Assembly: GCA_024698715.1 (NCBI GenBank)
Contig: JAILRA010000075.1
Location: 1 to 64,000 of the forward strand
Length of the DNA: 64,000 bases
Direction: 5' to 3'
Source: Lachnospiraceae bacterium
Lineage (GTDB): Bacteria > Bacillota > Clostridia > Lachnospirales > Lachnospiraceae
The translations under genes and the position numbers were made by a program. The stretch's first letter is position 1. Every line of letters starts with the position of its first letter. Positions 55,073-63,300 of the stretch are shown piece after piece. The notes under the pieces are model-generated. The model saw only the letters and a program-made list of their open reading frames with translations. It made no database searches and had not been told where the DNA came from.

Positions 55073-56293
55073 GTGAAAAGAGTATTTCTTATAGTTTTGG
55101 ACAGTTTCGGGATAGGAGAAGAACCCGATGCAGATCTGTTCGGTGATGCAGGTTCAAATACAATAAGATCCTGTGCATCGAGCACATTTTTTGATATGCC
55201 CAATATGGCCGAAATGGGTCTTTTTAATATAGACGGAGTAGATGTTTCCTTTACATCAAAAGATATTAACGGTCTTGATGATGAAAAGAAGGCATTTTAT
55301 TCGAAGATAAACGATGATATCAAGAATGGCAGTTACAAAGCTCTGATCGCACGTATGAGAGAAAAATCCATGGGTAAGGATACAACCATTGGACACTGGG
55401 AAATCGCGGGAATGGTTTCACCCAAACCCATGCCTACTTATCCGAACGGTTTTCCTAAAGAAGTAATTGATGAGTTTGAGAAGAGAACCGGAAGAAAAGC
55501 GATAGTAAATGCTACATATTCGGGCACCAAGGTTATAAATGATTACGGTGATGAACATGTTAAGACAGGCGCTCTGATTGTATATACATCTGCAGATTCC
55601 GTATTTCAGATCGCTGCTCATGAAGAGGTTGTTCCTCTTGAGCAGTTATATGAATACTGCAGAATAGCGAGAGAAATTCTTCAGGGTGAACACGGTGTGG
55701 GAAGAGTTATAGCAAGACCTTTCTTAGGTGAGAGCGGAAACTATTACAGAACTCCTCACCGTCATGATTTCTCGTTGATTCCGCCTAAGGATACAATGCT
55801 TAATATATTAAAGAATGCCGGAAAAGATGTTTTGTCGGTAGGCAAGATCTACGATATTTTTGCCGGTAACGGAATTACCGAATATGTTTATACCGAATCG
55901 AATGAAGACGGAATTAACAAGACATTAAAATGGATGGACAGAGATTTTAACGGACTCTGCTTTACCAATCTTGTTGATTTTGATATGCTTTACGGTCACA
56001 GAAGAGATGTGGACGGATATTCAAAAGCACTGGCATATTTCGATGAAAGACTTCCTGAGATGTTAGATAAACTCGGAGATGAAGACTGTCTTATGATTAC
56101 TGCCGATCATGGCTGCGATCCGGCTTATACAAAGACCACGGATCATACAAGAGAGTACATTCCTTTTATCTGTTACGGAAAGAATATTAAAGCAGAGAAT
56201 ATGGGTACAAGAGAAACGTTTGCGGATATCGGTGCTACCGTTCTTAATCTGCTTGGAGTTGAAGGAAAACTTGACGGAGTATCCATGGTCTGA
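55073..56293 (+). CDS. deoB: Phosphopentomutase
   Basis: 406 residues. It moves phosphate between C1 and C5 of ribose or deoxyribose, linking nucleoside breakdown to central metabolism. It belongs to the alkaline-phosphatase-like superfamily, with two metal ions bound by residues in 'VLDSFGIGEEPDADLFGD', 'DTTIGHWEIAG' (with the phospho-Thr), 'DFDMLYGHRRD' and 'TADHGCDP..TTDHTREYIP'. The start is GTG 55073, seven bases after GGAGGG; an in-frame ATG at 55055 lies on top of that site. It stands alone with its own promoter. Confidence 0.95.
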   Translation: MKRVFLIVLDSFGIGEEPDADLFGDAGSNTIRSCASSTFFDMPNMAEMGLFNIDGVDVSFTSKDINGLDDEKKAFYSKINDDIKNGSYKALIARMREKSMGKDTTIGHWEIAGMVSPKPMPTYPNGFPKEVIDEFEKRTGRKAIVNATYSGTKVINDYGDEHVKTGALIVYTSADSVFQIAAHEEVVPLEQLYEYCRIAREILQGEHGVGRVIARPFLGESGNYYRTPHRHDFSLIPPKDTMLNILKNAGKDVLSVGKIYDIFAGNGITEYVYTESNEDGINKTLKWMDRDFNGLCFTNLVDFDMLYGHRRDVDGYSKALAYFDERLPEMLDKLGDEDCLMITADHGCDPAYTKTTDHTREYIPFICYGKNIKAENMGTRETFADIGATVLNLLGVEGKLDGVSMV

Positions 56294-56413
56294 AATAACG
56301 CATATTCTTTACTGGCGATTCAACATTAATATGATGAATCTGCTAAAATCAGATTTCTGTGTAAATCACAGACTGAATAAAATATTTAAATACGAATTCG
56401 AGGAATACTGAAA

Positions 56414-56950
56414 ATGCTGCGTTTAAGACCATATAAACCCCAGGATGCAAAATATATAATTTCATGGCTTAAAAATGAAAATGTATTTGAATTTTGGGGC
56501 GGAAAATTATTCGGTAATTATCCGATTAACGAAGAGATAATCAATAACAAGTATTTTAACAATAACGGGGACTGTGCTGAAAGTGATAACTTTTATCCTT
56601 TTACCGCGTTTGACGAAAGCGGAGTTGTCGGACATTTTATTATGCGTTATTTAAACGGCGACAATAAACTTTTACGTTTCGGCTGGGTAATTGTTGACGA
56701 TACGAAACGCGGTAAAAGATACGGTCAGGAAATGCTTAAACTTGGTCTTATATATGCTTTTGATGTTTTAAAAGTCGATAAGGTTAACCTTGGTGTTTAC
56801 GAAAATAATCCTCTTGCTTTAAGCTGTTATCTTAAAACAGGCTTTCATGAATATGAAGGTGCAAGAGAACATTCTGATGAAGTCGGCGGAGAGCAGGTCA
56901 GAATAATCGAACTGGAAATATCAAAATCTGAATTTAAAGCTGAAATGTAA
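56414..56950 (+). CDS. GNAT-family N-acetyltransferase (RimJ/RimL-like)
   Basis: 178 residues. The acetyl-CoA loop is 'VDDTKRGKRYGQEMLKLGL' (about 95-113), and 'NLGVYENNPLALSCYLKTGF' is the usual C-terminal GNAT signature. Substrate unknown. It starts with a CGAGGA site. The 120 bases upstream hold two small hairpins (AATCTG/CAGATT and CTGTG/CACAG) of no clear role. It precedes the GGDEF-EAL-GNAT fusion gene by 92 bases. Confidence 0.85.
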   Translation: MLRLRPYKPQDAKYIISWLKNENVFEFWGGKLFGNYPINEEIINNKYFNNNGDCAESDNFYPFTAFDESGVVGHFIMRYLNGDNKLLRFGWVIVDDTKRGKRYGQEMLKLGLIYAFDVLKVDKVNLGVYENNPLALSCYLKTGFHEYEGAREHSDEVGGEQVRIIELEISKSEFKAEM

Positions 56951-57042
56951 CATGGTTTTACGAGAATAACAATAGTTTTAAGGAATATATATTTTATTAC
57001 TTTTTCAATTATAAGATTAAGTTAAAAGGTTGAGGAAAAGAT

Positions 57043-59319
57043 ATGTTTATAAACAGGCTCAATCAGCTTTATAAACCAAAAAGAATTCTTTATTATATCG
57101 ATGCTGAAAATGTAGATATTGTTTTATTCGGCAAAGGTAAAACGGACGAAAGAATAAGCAAATATTCAAATACTTTCGGAGTATATGATTACCCCGGTTT
57201 ATTTTACGTTGATTCTTTGAATAAGCCTGTTATCGGTATTGAATTCAGGATTGATGACGAAAGGATTGATTACCCGAAGAATCTTTCATCCGTTGTTCTT
57301 GATGAAGCTTTTTATTATTCGATTGAAGTAGACAGCGATACCGATGTGGAAATTAATAAACTGAAAGAACTGTTTGTCTGCATATCCAAAGATGATGATG
57401 CTCACAGACAGTATGACGATCTTTCGATTTGCGATAATCCCCGTGTTATAAGCGTATTTTACCATGACGAAAAATTCAGAATTCTTTATGAGTGGAAACT
57501 TGATGAAGACAGGGCTATCGATGTTATAAATGATAATTTTGAGAAGTTTGATAAGGAAATGCTTTATAAAACTTCGTTTTTCGATCCCATTACGGGACAT
57601 TATAACTGGAATCATCTTGTTCCTTTTCTTGAAATGCCCATGGATGCGGGAATCAGAGATTACGCATTTGCGCATTTTGATATTAAGGAATTCAGAATCT
57701 TTAATGAAGTTTACGGTCATATCGCCGGCAACAATGTTTTATCCAAAGTGGTTAAGGCAATGAATGATTCGGATTTCATTTATACGAGTGCAAGATGTCA
57801 TAATGATAACTTTGCGATGATAATACGTGATATGCCGAATGAGGAACTTATTAAGAAACTTGAGGAGTTCTTTGATAATCTTTCTCATCTTGATGAAGAT
57901 CCCGATTATAAGATTTGTTACCGATGTGGGGTTGTTCCGATGCCGAGGTCCCTGCTTTTCGGAAACAGAGTTGCGGATGCCGGAAAGCTTGCTCAGAAGA
58001 TGGGTACAACAACCAACAGAACGGATATCGTTGTGTATACTGATGAAATGCACGATGACATTCTATGGGGGAATTATATAAAGGCATATGTTGATTCTGC
58101 AGTTAAGAATGATGAATTTCTTGTTTATCTGCAGCCTAAATTCGATATAGAAACCGAGAAGATAAAAGGTGCGGAAGCTCTTATAAGATGGAATTACAAG
58201 CACAGAACTTTGCTTGCTCCATATAAGTTTATCCCGTATTTTGAAAAAGACGGTACCATAGCAAAGATTGACGATATCGTACTTCGTAAAGTCTGTGAAG
58301 CTCTTGCCGAATGGAAAAAAGAAGGAAAGCCTCTTTATCCGATTTCCGTGAACCTTTCCAGAACAAGAATGTATGATGAAGGTCTGGTCGATTATCTTGA
58401 GAGCATAGTGGATTCTTACGGCGTCGATCATTCATATATAGATTTTGAACTTACCGAGAGCGCCACATATGACGATACCGAACAGATGATATATGTTTTG
58501 CTTAAACTCAGAGAGAAACATTTCGAACTTTCCATGGATGATTTCGGTACAGGATACTCATCACTTTCGCTGCTTACTCAGATGCCGATGGATACTTTAA
58601 AAATCGATAAGAGTTTTGTCGATAAGGTTGGTACGGAAAATGACAGGGAAAGCGACTTGGCTGTTATAAGACATATTATTTCGCTTGCAAAAGAACTTGG
58701 ATTCGTATGTCTCGCTGAGGGGGCCGAAGAAAAGAAGCAGGTTGAAAGGCTTAAGGAACTCGGATGCGATATTATTCAGGGATATTATTTCAGCAAGCCT
58801 ATACCGCTCGAAGAATATGAAAGTAATTATCTAAATCCATACGAGGTATCTCCGGCATGCGAAGAAGACAGAAGCGAACTTATATCTCTTTATCGTGCAC
58901 AGGTAGGAGCCGAAGGATGCCCCTGGAGCGAAGAATATCCGTCAAACGAGACGATCGATTTTGATCTTTCCAGAGATTCTCTGTTTGTTCTGAAACATAA
59001 CGGCAAAATAATTGCTGCGGCCTCCATCGAGGAAGATGAGGAAGTCAATAAACTTGTATGCTGGAATAAAGATCTCGAACCCGAAGGCGAATTCGCAAGG
59101 ATATGTGTAAATCCCGAATACAAGAAAAAAGGTATCGGAAGGATGATCCTTCGCTATATTGAAGAAGAGATGAAAAGAAGGGGATATAAAGGCATTCATA
59201 TCATCGTTAACAAGAAAAACCTGAATGCACTTCGCCTTTATGATTCCTTCGGCTACATAAACGTCGGCGAATGCTTTATGTACGAGCAGGATTTCTGGTG
59301 TTATGAGAAAAAATTGTAA
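57043..59319 (+). CDS. Degenerate GGDEF - EAL - GNAT fusion protein
   Basis: 758 residues, soluble. An unrecognised N-terminal region (about 1-170) is followed by a GGDEF-like domain (about 175-335) in which the signature is H253-N-D-N-F, so no cyclase activity is expected. The EAL domain (about 345-595) looks complete: E378 in 'GAEALIRW', Asn in 'SVNLSR', Glu in 'ELTESA', 'MDDFGTGYSS', Lys in 'LKIDKS', 'LAEGAE' and Gln in 'IQGYYFSKP'. The C-terminus (about 605-758) is a GNAT acetyltransferase with 'ARICVNPEYKKKGIGRMIL' and 'VNKKNLNALRLYDSFGY'. Joining c-di-GMP breakdown to acetyl transfer in one chain is unusual. GTTGAGGA precedes the ATG. Confidence 0.9.
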   Translation: MFINRLNQLYKPKRILYYIDAENVDIVLFGKGKTDERISKYSNTFGVYDYPGLFYVDSLNKPVIGIEFRIDDERIDYPKNLSSVVLDEAFYYSIEVDSDTDVEINKLKELFVCISKDDDAHRQYDDLSICDNPRVISVFYHDEKFRILYEWKLDEDRAIDVINDNFEKFDKEMLYKTSFFDPITGHYNWNHLVPFLEMPMDAGIRDYAFAHFDIKEFRIFNEVYGHIAGNNVLSKVVKAMNDSDFIYTSARCHNDNFAMIIRDMPNEELIKKLEEFFDNLSHLDEDPDYKICYRCGVVPMPRSLLFGNRVADAGKLAQKMGTTTNRTDIVVYTDEMHDDILWGNYIKAYVDSAVKNDEFLVYLQPKFDIETEKIKGAEALIRWNYKHRTLLAPYKFIPYFEKDGTIAKIDDIVLRKVCEALAEWKKEGKPLYPISVNLSRTRMYDEGLVDYLESIVDSYGVDHSYIDFELTESATYDDTEQMIYVLLKLREKHFELSMDDFGTGYSSLSLLTQMPMDTLKIDKSFVDKVGTENDRESDLAVIRHIISLAKELGFVCLAEGAEEKKQVERLKELGCDIIQGYYFSKPIPLEEYESNYLNPYEVSPACEEDRSELISLYRAQVGAEGCPWSEEYPSNETIDFDLSRDSLFVLKHNGKIIAAASIEEDEEVNKLVCWNKDLEPEGEFARICVNPEYKKKGIGRMILRYIEEEMKRRGYKGIHIIVNKKNLNALRLYDSFGYINVGECFMYEQDFWCYEKKL

Positions 59320-59332
59320 ACTTGAAAATATT

Positions 59333-59367
59333 ACCGATAAATAGTATCATTTATCGGTACTGTTTTT
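59333..59367 (+). terminator. Intrinsic terminator after the fusion gene
   Basis: Perfect 10-bp stem ACCGATAAAT / ATTTATCGGT with loop AGTATC, followed by ACTGTTTTT. Confidence 0.85.
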
Positions 59368-59437
59368 GTACGGAAATATTTTATTATTGCGATAAATTTG
59401 ATCTTTTCGCGATAATTTGTGAAAGTGAGAACCAAAA

Positions 59438-61033
59438 GTGGGTAATTTTGACAAAGAAATAGAAAGAAGAAGAACATTTGCTATCATATCCCATCCCGAT
59501 GCCGGTAAAACAACGCTGACGGAAAAATTTCTTTTATACGGAGGTGCGATCAATCTTGCCGGAAGTGTTAAAGGAAAGGCCACTGCAAGACATGCCGTTT
59601 CAGACTGGATGGAAATAGAAAAGGAAAGAGGTATTTCCGTAACATCATCCGTTTTACAGTTTGAATATGACGGATATTGCGTTAATATTCTGGATACACC
59701 GGGACATCAGGATTTCTCAGAGGATACATACAGAACTCTTATGGCTGCCGATTCGGCAGTGATGGTGATTGATGCATCAAAGGGTGTTGAGGCTCAGACG
59801 AGAAAGCTTTTCAAAGTCTGCGGTATGAGAGGAATACCTATTTTTACATTTATCAATAAACTCGACAGAGATGCTCTCGATACTTTTGAACTTCTCGATC
59901 AGATCGAAAACGAACTCGGAATAGCAACATGTCCGGTTAACTGGCCCATAGGTTCAGGCAAAGCTTTCAAAGGTGTATATGACAGACATAATGAGAAAGT
60001 TGTAATGTTTTCGGATACGGAAAAAGGAACCAAAGAAGGTAAATCCTGGGAAATAGATATCAAGTATGAAGACACTCTGAAGGAAGCTATAGGTGAAGAT
60101 GCATATTCCACACTTAAGGATGAGATCGAACTTCTTGATGGTGCGGCTGCCGAATTTGATCTGAAAAAAGTCAGGGAAGGCAAGCTCACACCCGTATTTT
60201 TCGGATCTGCTCTGACCAATTTCGGTGTTGAGATCTTTTTGAACAATTTCCTTTCGATGTCTACGACTCCGCTTCCGAGACAGAGTGATATCGGTATCAT
60301 CGATCCAATGGAAAATGAGTTTTCTGCATTTGTATTTAAGATCCAGGCCAACATGAACAAGGCGCACCGTGACAGGATCGCTTTTATGAGGATCTGTTCG
60401 GGTAAATTCGAGGCCAGCAAGGAAGTGTACCATATGCAAGGCGGTAAATCTTTAAGATTATCCCAGCCCCAGCAGATCATGGCTGACGACAGAAAGATAC
60501 TCGATACCGCATATGCCGGGGATATAATCGGTGTATTCGATCCCGGAATCTTTTCGATCGGCGATACTCTGACTACTGCAGGCAGGAAATTCAATTACGA
60601 AGGAATTCCCACATTTGCACCTGAGCATTTTGCGAGAGTCAGACAGATGGATACCATGAAAAGAAAACAGTTCATGAAAGGAATCACACAGATCGCACAG
60701 GAAGGTGCTATCCAGGTATTCCAGGAATTTAATTCCGGTATGGAGGAGATCATTGTCGGAGTAGTAGGCGTCCTCCAGTTTGAAGTACTCAAATACAGAC
60801 TTGAAAATGAATATAATGTTGAGATCAGAATGGATATGCTTCCTTATGAGCATATCAGATGGATCGAGAACAAAGATGAGATAGATGTCGTAAAACTCAC
60901 AGGCACTTCCGATATGAAAAAAGTAAAAGATATGAAGGGGAATCCTTTGCTTTTGTTCATAAACGAATGGAGCATAGGCATGACGAAGGACAGAAACAAG
61001 GATCTTGTACTGTCCGAATTCGGAAGGAATTAA
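59438..61033 (+). CDS. prfC: Peptide chain release factor 3
   Basis: 531 residues, the expected length. A GTPase that removes RF1/RF2 from the ribosome after termination. G1 'SHPDAGKTTLTE' (about 17-28), the switch 'RGISVTSSVLQFE', G3 'DTPGHQDF', G4 'NKLDRD', then domains II and III. The start is GTG 59438; it has a weak upstream site (GTGAGA). It ends exactly where the next gene begins (TAA then ATG with no gap). Confidence 0.96.
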   Translation: MGNFDKEIERRRTFAIISHPDAGKTTLTEKFLLYGGAINLAGSVKGKATARHAVSDWMEIEKERGISVTSSVLQFEYDGYCVNILDTPGHQDFSEDTYRTLMAADSAVMVIDASKGVEAQTRKLFKVCGMRGIPIFTFINKLDRDALDTFELLDQIENELGIATCPVNWPIGSGKAFKGVYDRHNEKVVMFSDTEKGTKEGKSWEIDIKYEDTLKEAIGEDAYSTLKDEIELLDGAAAEFDLKKVREGKLTPVFFGSALTNFGVEIFLNNFLSMSTTPLPRQSDIGIIDPMENEFSAFVFKIQANMNKAHRDRIAFMRICSGKFEASKEVYHMQGGKSLRLSQPQQIMADDRKILDTAYAGDIIGVFDPGIFSIGDTLTTAGRKFNYEGIPTFAPEHFARVRQMDTMKRKQFMKGITQIAQEGAIQVFQEFNSGMEEIIVGVVGVLQFEVLKYRLENEYNVEIRMDMLPYEHIRWIENKDEIDVVKLTGTSDMKKVKDMKGNPLLLFINEWSIGMTKDRNKDLVLSEFGRN

Positions 61034-62386
61034 ATGAAAAAAATATACATAATAACCGCAAGTCTTGCCGTACTTCTCTTTTTGCTTATCGGCGGTTCGA
61101 TACTGGTTGACAGACAATTCGAAAAAGACCCGACATTTATGAGTAGATATATTGATTTTGATTACTCAACAAGTTCGGGAAGTTCATCGAATAAAAACTC
61201 ATATACCGATATGGAAATTACAGGCAAGGAAGCAAAGGCCAAAAATATTTCCAAGATCTCGGATCATGAGACTATTCATACTAATATAGGTGATATAAAA
61301 GTCGATGCCGGTCTTTCGGATGAGGAATGGGAAGCCAGGATCGGTAAAGGCCTTACCGAAAAAAATTTTAATGAGGCCGACGAATACTGCAGCAAAAGAT
61401 TTTATTATTCGAGAATGGATGAATCCTTAAAACAGTTATATCTTGAGATATATATTGTTTTGACCAATCATGTCGAATCGTTTTATATCTGTTCCGTTTC
61501 ACCGTCCGATATTGATTACGCATTTAACTGTGTAATGGGAGATCATCCCGAGATATTCTATGTGAACGGATATCTTTATACCAAATATACGGCTGACGGA
61601 AGTATCATAAAGATAGAATTCAATCCCGGATATACCATGAGCCATTCAAAAGCCGTGGAATGCATGAACTATGTTGATCAGTACAGATTTGCTTTTTTAA
61701 AGGGAATAAACGAAAACGCGAGCGAATACGATAAAGTCAGATATACTTATGAATTTGTGATCTATAATACGGAATATGATATAGAATCCGTGGAAAATCA
61801 GAATATTCTGTCCGTTTTCATGTACGGCAAATCAGTATGTCAGGGTTATGCCAAAGCCTTTCAGTATCTGGCATCTGCTCTTGATATTCAGAGTGCACTC
61901 GTTGTCGGAACCGTTGGCAACGACGAAGGTCATGCATGGAATATCGTAAGATGCAACAGCGAATATTACTATATTGACTGCACATGGGGTGATTCCTCGT
62001 ATCTTCAGAATTCGACCAGCTTGAATCAGTACGGGATCAACTACGATTACCTGAATATAACGACCAAGGAACTTGAAGTCAATCATGTTATAGACAATTT
62101 TGCAATTCTTCCGACATGTGTTTCAACAAGGGATAATTATTATGTGAAGGAAGGTTTGTATTTTAATACCATTGACGAAGACAGGATAGCTCTGGCATTC
62201 GCCAAGGCTCTGGCTTCAGGCAAGGAGTCGGTTGAGATCAAATGTGCGAATACAGGTGTTTTCTACAGAATGGGCGAATATCTGCTCGATGAAAACCATG
62301 TTTTCGACTATCTGCCGAGTGATATCCAGACTCTGACTTATATGAAGAATCAGGATCTGAATATTTATTCGTTCCCTTTATACTGA
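61034..62386 (+). CDS. Membrane-anchored transglutaminase-like protein
   Basis: 450 residues. An N-terminal helix or signal (about 5-25) is followed by a Ser/Asn-rich stretch, a helical region (about 100-235) and a transglutaminase core. The triad is C269 in 'SVCQGYAKAFQYL', H300 in 'EGHAWNIV' and D315 in 'YYIDCTWGD', so the fold should be active as a cysteine protease or amidase on the cell surface. A C-terminal region (about 345-450) follows. It starts immediately after the prfC stop, with no own ribosome binding site beyond GGAAGG inside prfC. It has no wall repeats, unlike the transglutaminase protein near 10 kb. Confidence 0.82.
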   Translation: MKKIYIITASLAVLLFLLIGGSILVDRQFEKDPTFMSRYIDFDYSTSSGSSSNKNSYTDMEITGKEAKAKNISKISDHETIHTNIGDIKVDAGLSDEEWEARIGKGLTEKNFNEADEYCSKRFYYSRMDESLKQLYLEIYIVLTNHVESFYICSVSPSDIDYAFNCVMGDHPEIFYVNGYLYTKYTADGSIIKIEFNPGYTMSHSKAVECMNYVDQYRFAFLKGINENASEYDKVRYTYEFVIYNTEYDIESVENQNILSVFMYGKSVCQGYAKAFQYLASALDIQSALVVGTVGNDEGHAWNIVRCNSEYYYIDCTWGDSSYLQNSTSLNQYGINYDYLNITTKELEVNHVIDNFAILPTCVSTRDNYYVKEGLYFNTIDEDRIALAFAKALASGKESVEIKCANTGVFYRMGEYLLDENHVFDYLPSDIQTLTYMKNQDLNIYSFPLY

Positions 62387-62401
62387 TCAGCAGTCTGTCT
62401 C

Positions 62402-62430
62402 TTGTGAGAGAACGGGTTTTGTGATATTAT
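62402..62430 (+). promoter_or_regulatory. Promoter of the asp23-nusB-xseA operon
   Basis: TTGTGA at 62402-62407, a 17-base spacer and TATTAT at 62425-62430. A second candidate is TTGAAA (62445-62450) with TATAAT (62470-62475), but its spacer is 19. Confidence 0.5.
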
Positions 62431-62488
62431 AAATGATAATGGTGTTGAAAAAGACTTATTTTGAAAATATATAATCGGAGGCGATAAA

Positions 62489-62836
62489 ATGAGTATGACA
62501 AACAATAACGAGAAAATCGGTTCGGTTCGTATAGCTACGGATGTAGTACCTCTTATTGCTGCACTGGCTTCTCAGGAAATTGAAGGAGTTACGCCTCTTC
62601 AGGATAAGAAGATCATTACATTTAAAATAAATTTGAAGAGACTTACCAGAGGGATCAAGGTGGATATTAAAGGCAGAAAAGTAAGCGTTGATATGTCCAT
62701 CGGTATTCTGTACGGCTATCAGGTACCTGAAATATCCGGCAAAGTTCAAAATGCGGTTAAGACTTCCATAGAGAACATGACCGGTCTAGAAGTTACCGAT
62801 GTTAATGTCAGAATTTCCTCAGTAAGCATGGCATAA
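62489..62836 (+). CDS. Asp23/Gls24 family envelope-stress protein (YqhY-like)
   Basis: 115 residues. Small alpha/beta protein of the Asp23 family, shown by '[24 protein letters not shown]' (landmark near residues 8-30) and '[26 protein letters not shown]' toward the end. In Firmicutes the member next to nusB is YqhY, linked to fatty-acid synthesis control in Bacillus. CGGAGG precedes the ATG. It is followed 8 bases later by nusB, the normal neighbour. Confidence 0.9.
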   Translation: MSMTNNNEKIGSVRIATDVVPLIAALASQEIEGVTPLQDKKIITFKINLKRLTRGIKVDIKGRKVSVDMSIGILYGYQVPEISGKVQNAVKTSIENMTGLEVTDVNVRISSVSMA

Positions 62837-62844
62837 GGATTATT

Positions 62845-63300
62845 ATGAACAGAAAAACCGAAAGGGAATTTACATTTAAACTTTTATTTATGACTGATTT
62901 TTACGAGAAGAAGGAGTTGACCGACGAACTTCTTCTCTATTTTGATGCACCTTTTCCTTTCGAAGAAAAAGAAGACGATTCGGCTTCTTATGAAGAAACA
63001 AAAACATTAAAAGAATCCGTGGACGATGAAGACAGAAGAAGAATAGTGGCAAGATTTGTCGAGATCATTGATAAGATCGACGAGATCGATGAGAGGATCT
63101 CCAAAGTTTCCAAAGGCTGGGTGATCGACAGAATCGGTAAAGTTGAACTTGCGATCTTAAGACTGGCTGTTTATGAGATTCTTTTCGATGATTCAATCCC
63201 CACATCGGTGGCCATCAATGAAGCGGTTGAACTTGCCAAAAAATTCGGTCCCGAAGAATCGTATGCTTTTGTTAACGGTATTCTTGCAAGGTTTGCTTAA
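62845..63300 (+). CDS. nusB: Transcription antitermination factor NusB
   Basis: 151 residues. With NusE (S10) it binds boxA RNA and promotes rRNA antitermination. '[16 protein letters not shown]' at the N-terminus and '[29 protein letters not shown]' with 'YAFVNGILA' at the C-terminus are family marks. A charged Glu/Asp-rich stretch (about 35-65) is longer than in the E. coli protein. The stop overlaps the xseA start (TAATG). Confidence 0.96.
   Translation: MNRKTEREFTFKLLFMTDFYEKKELTDELLLYFDAPFPFEEKEDDSASYEETKTLKESVDDEDRRRIVARFVEIIDKIDEIDERISKVSKGWVIDRIGKVELAILRLAVYEILFDDSIPTSVAINEAVELAKKFGPEESYAFVNGILARFA

Noticed and set aside
57560-58050. Active diguanylate cyclase in the GNAT fusion protein
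   Set aside because: The signature reads HNDNF instead of GGDEF.
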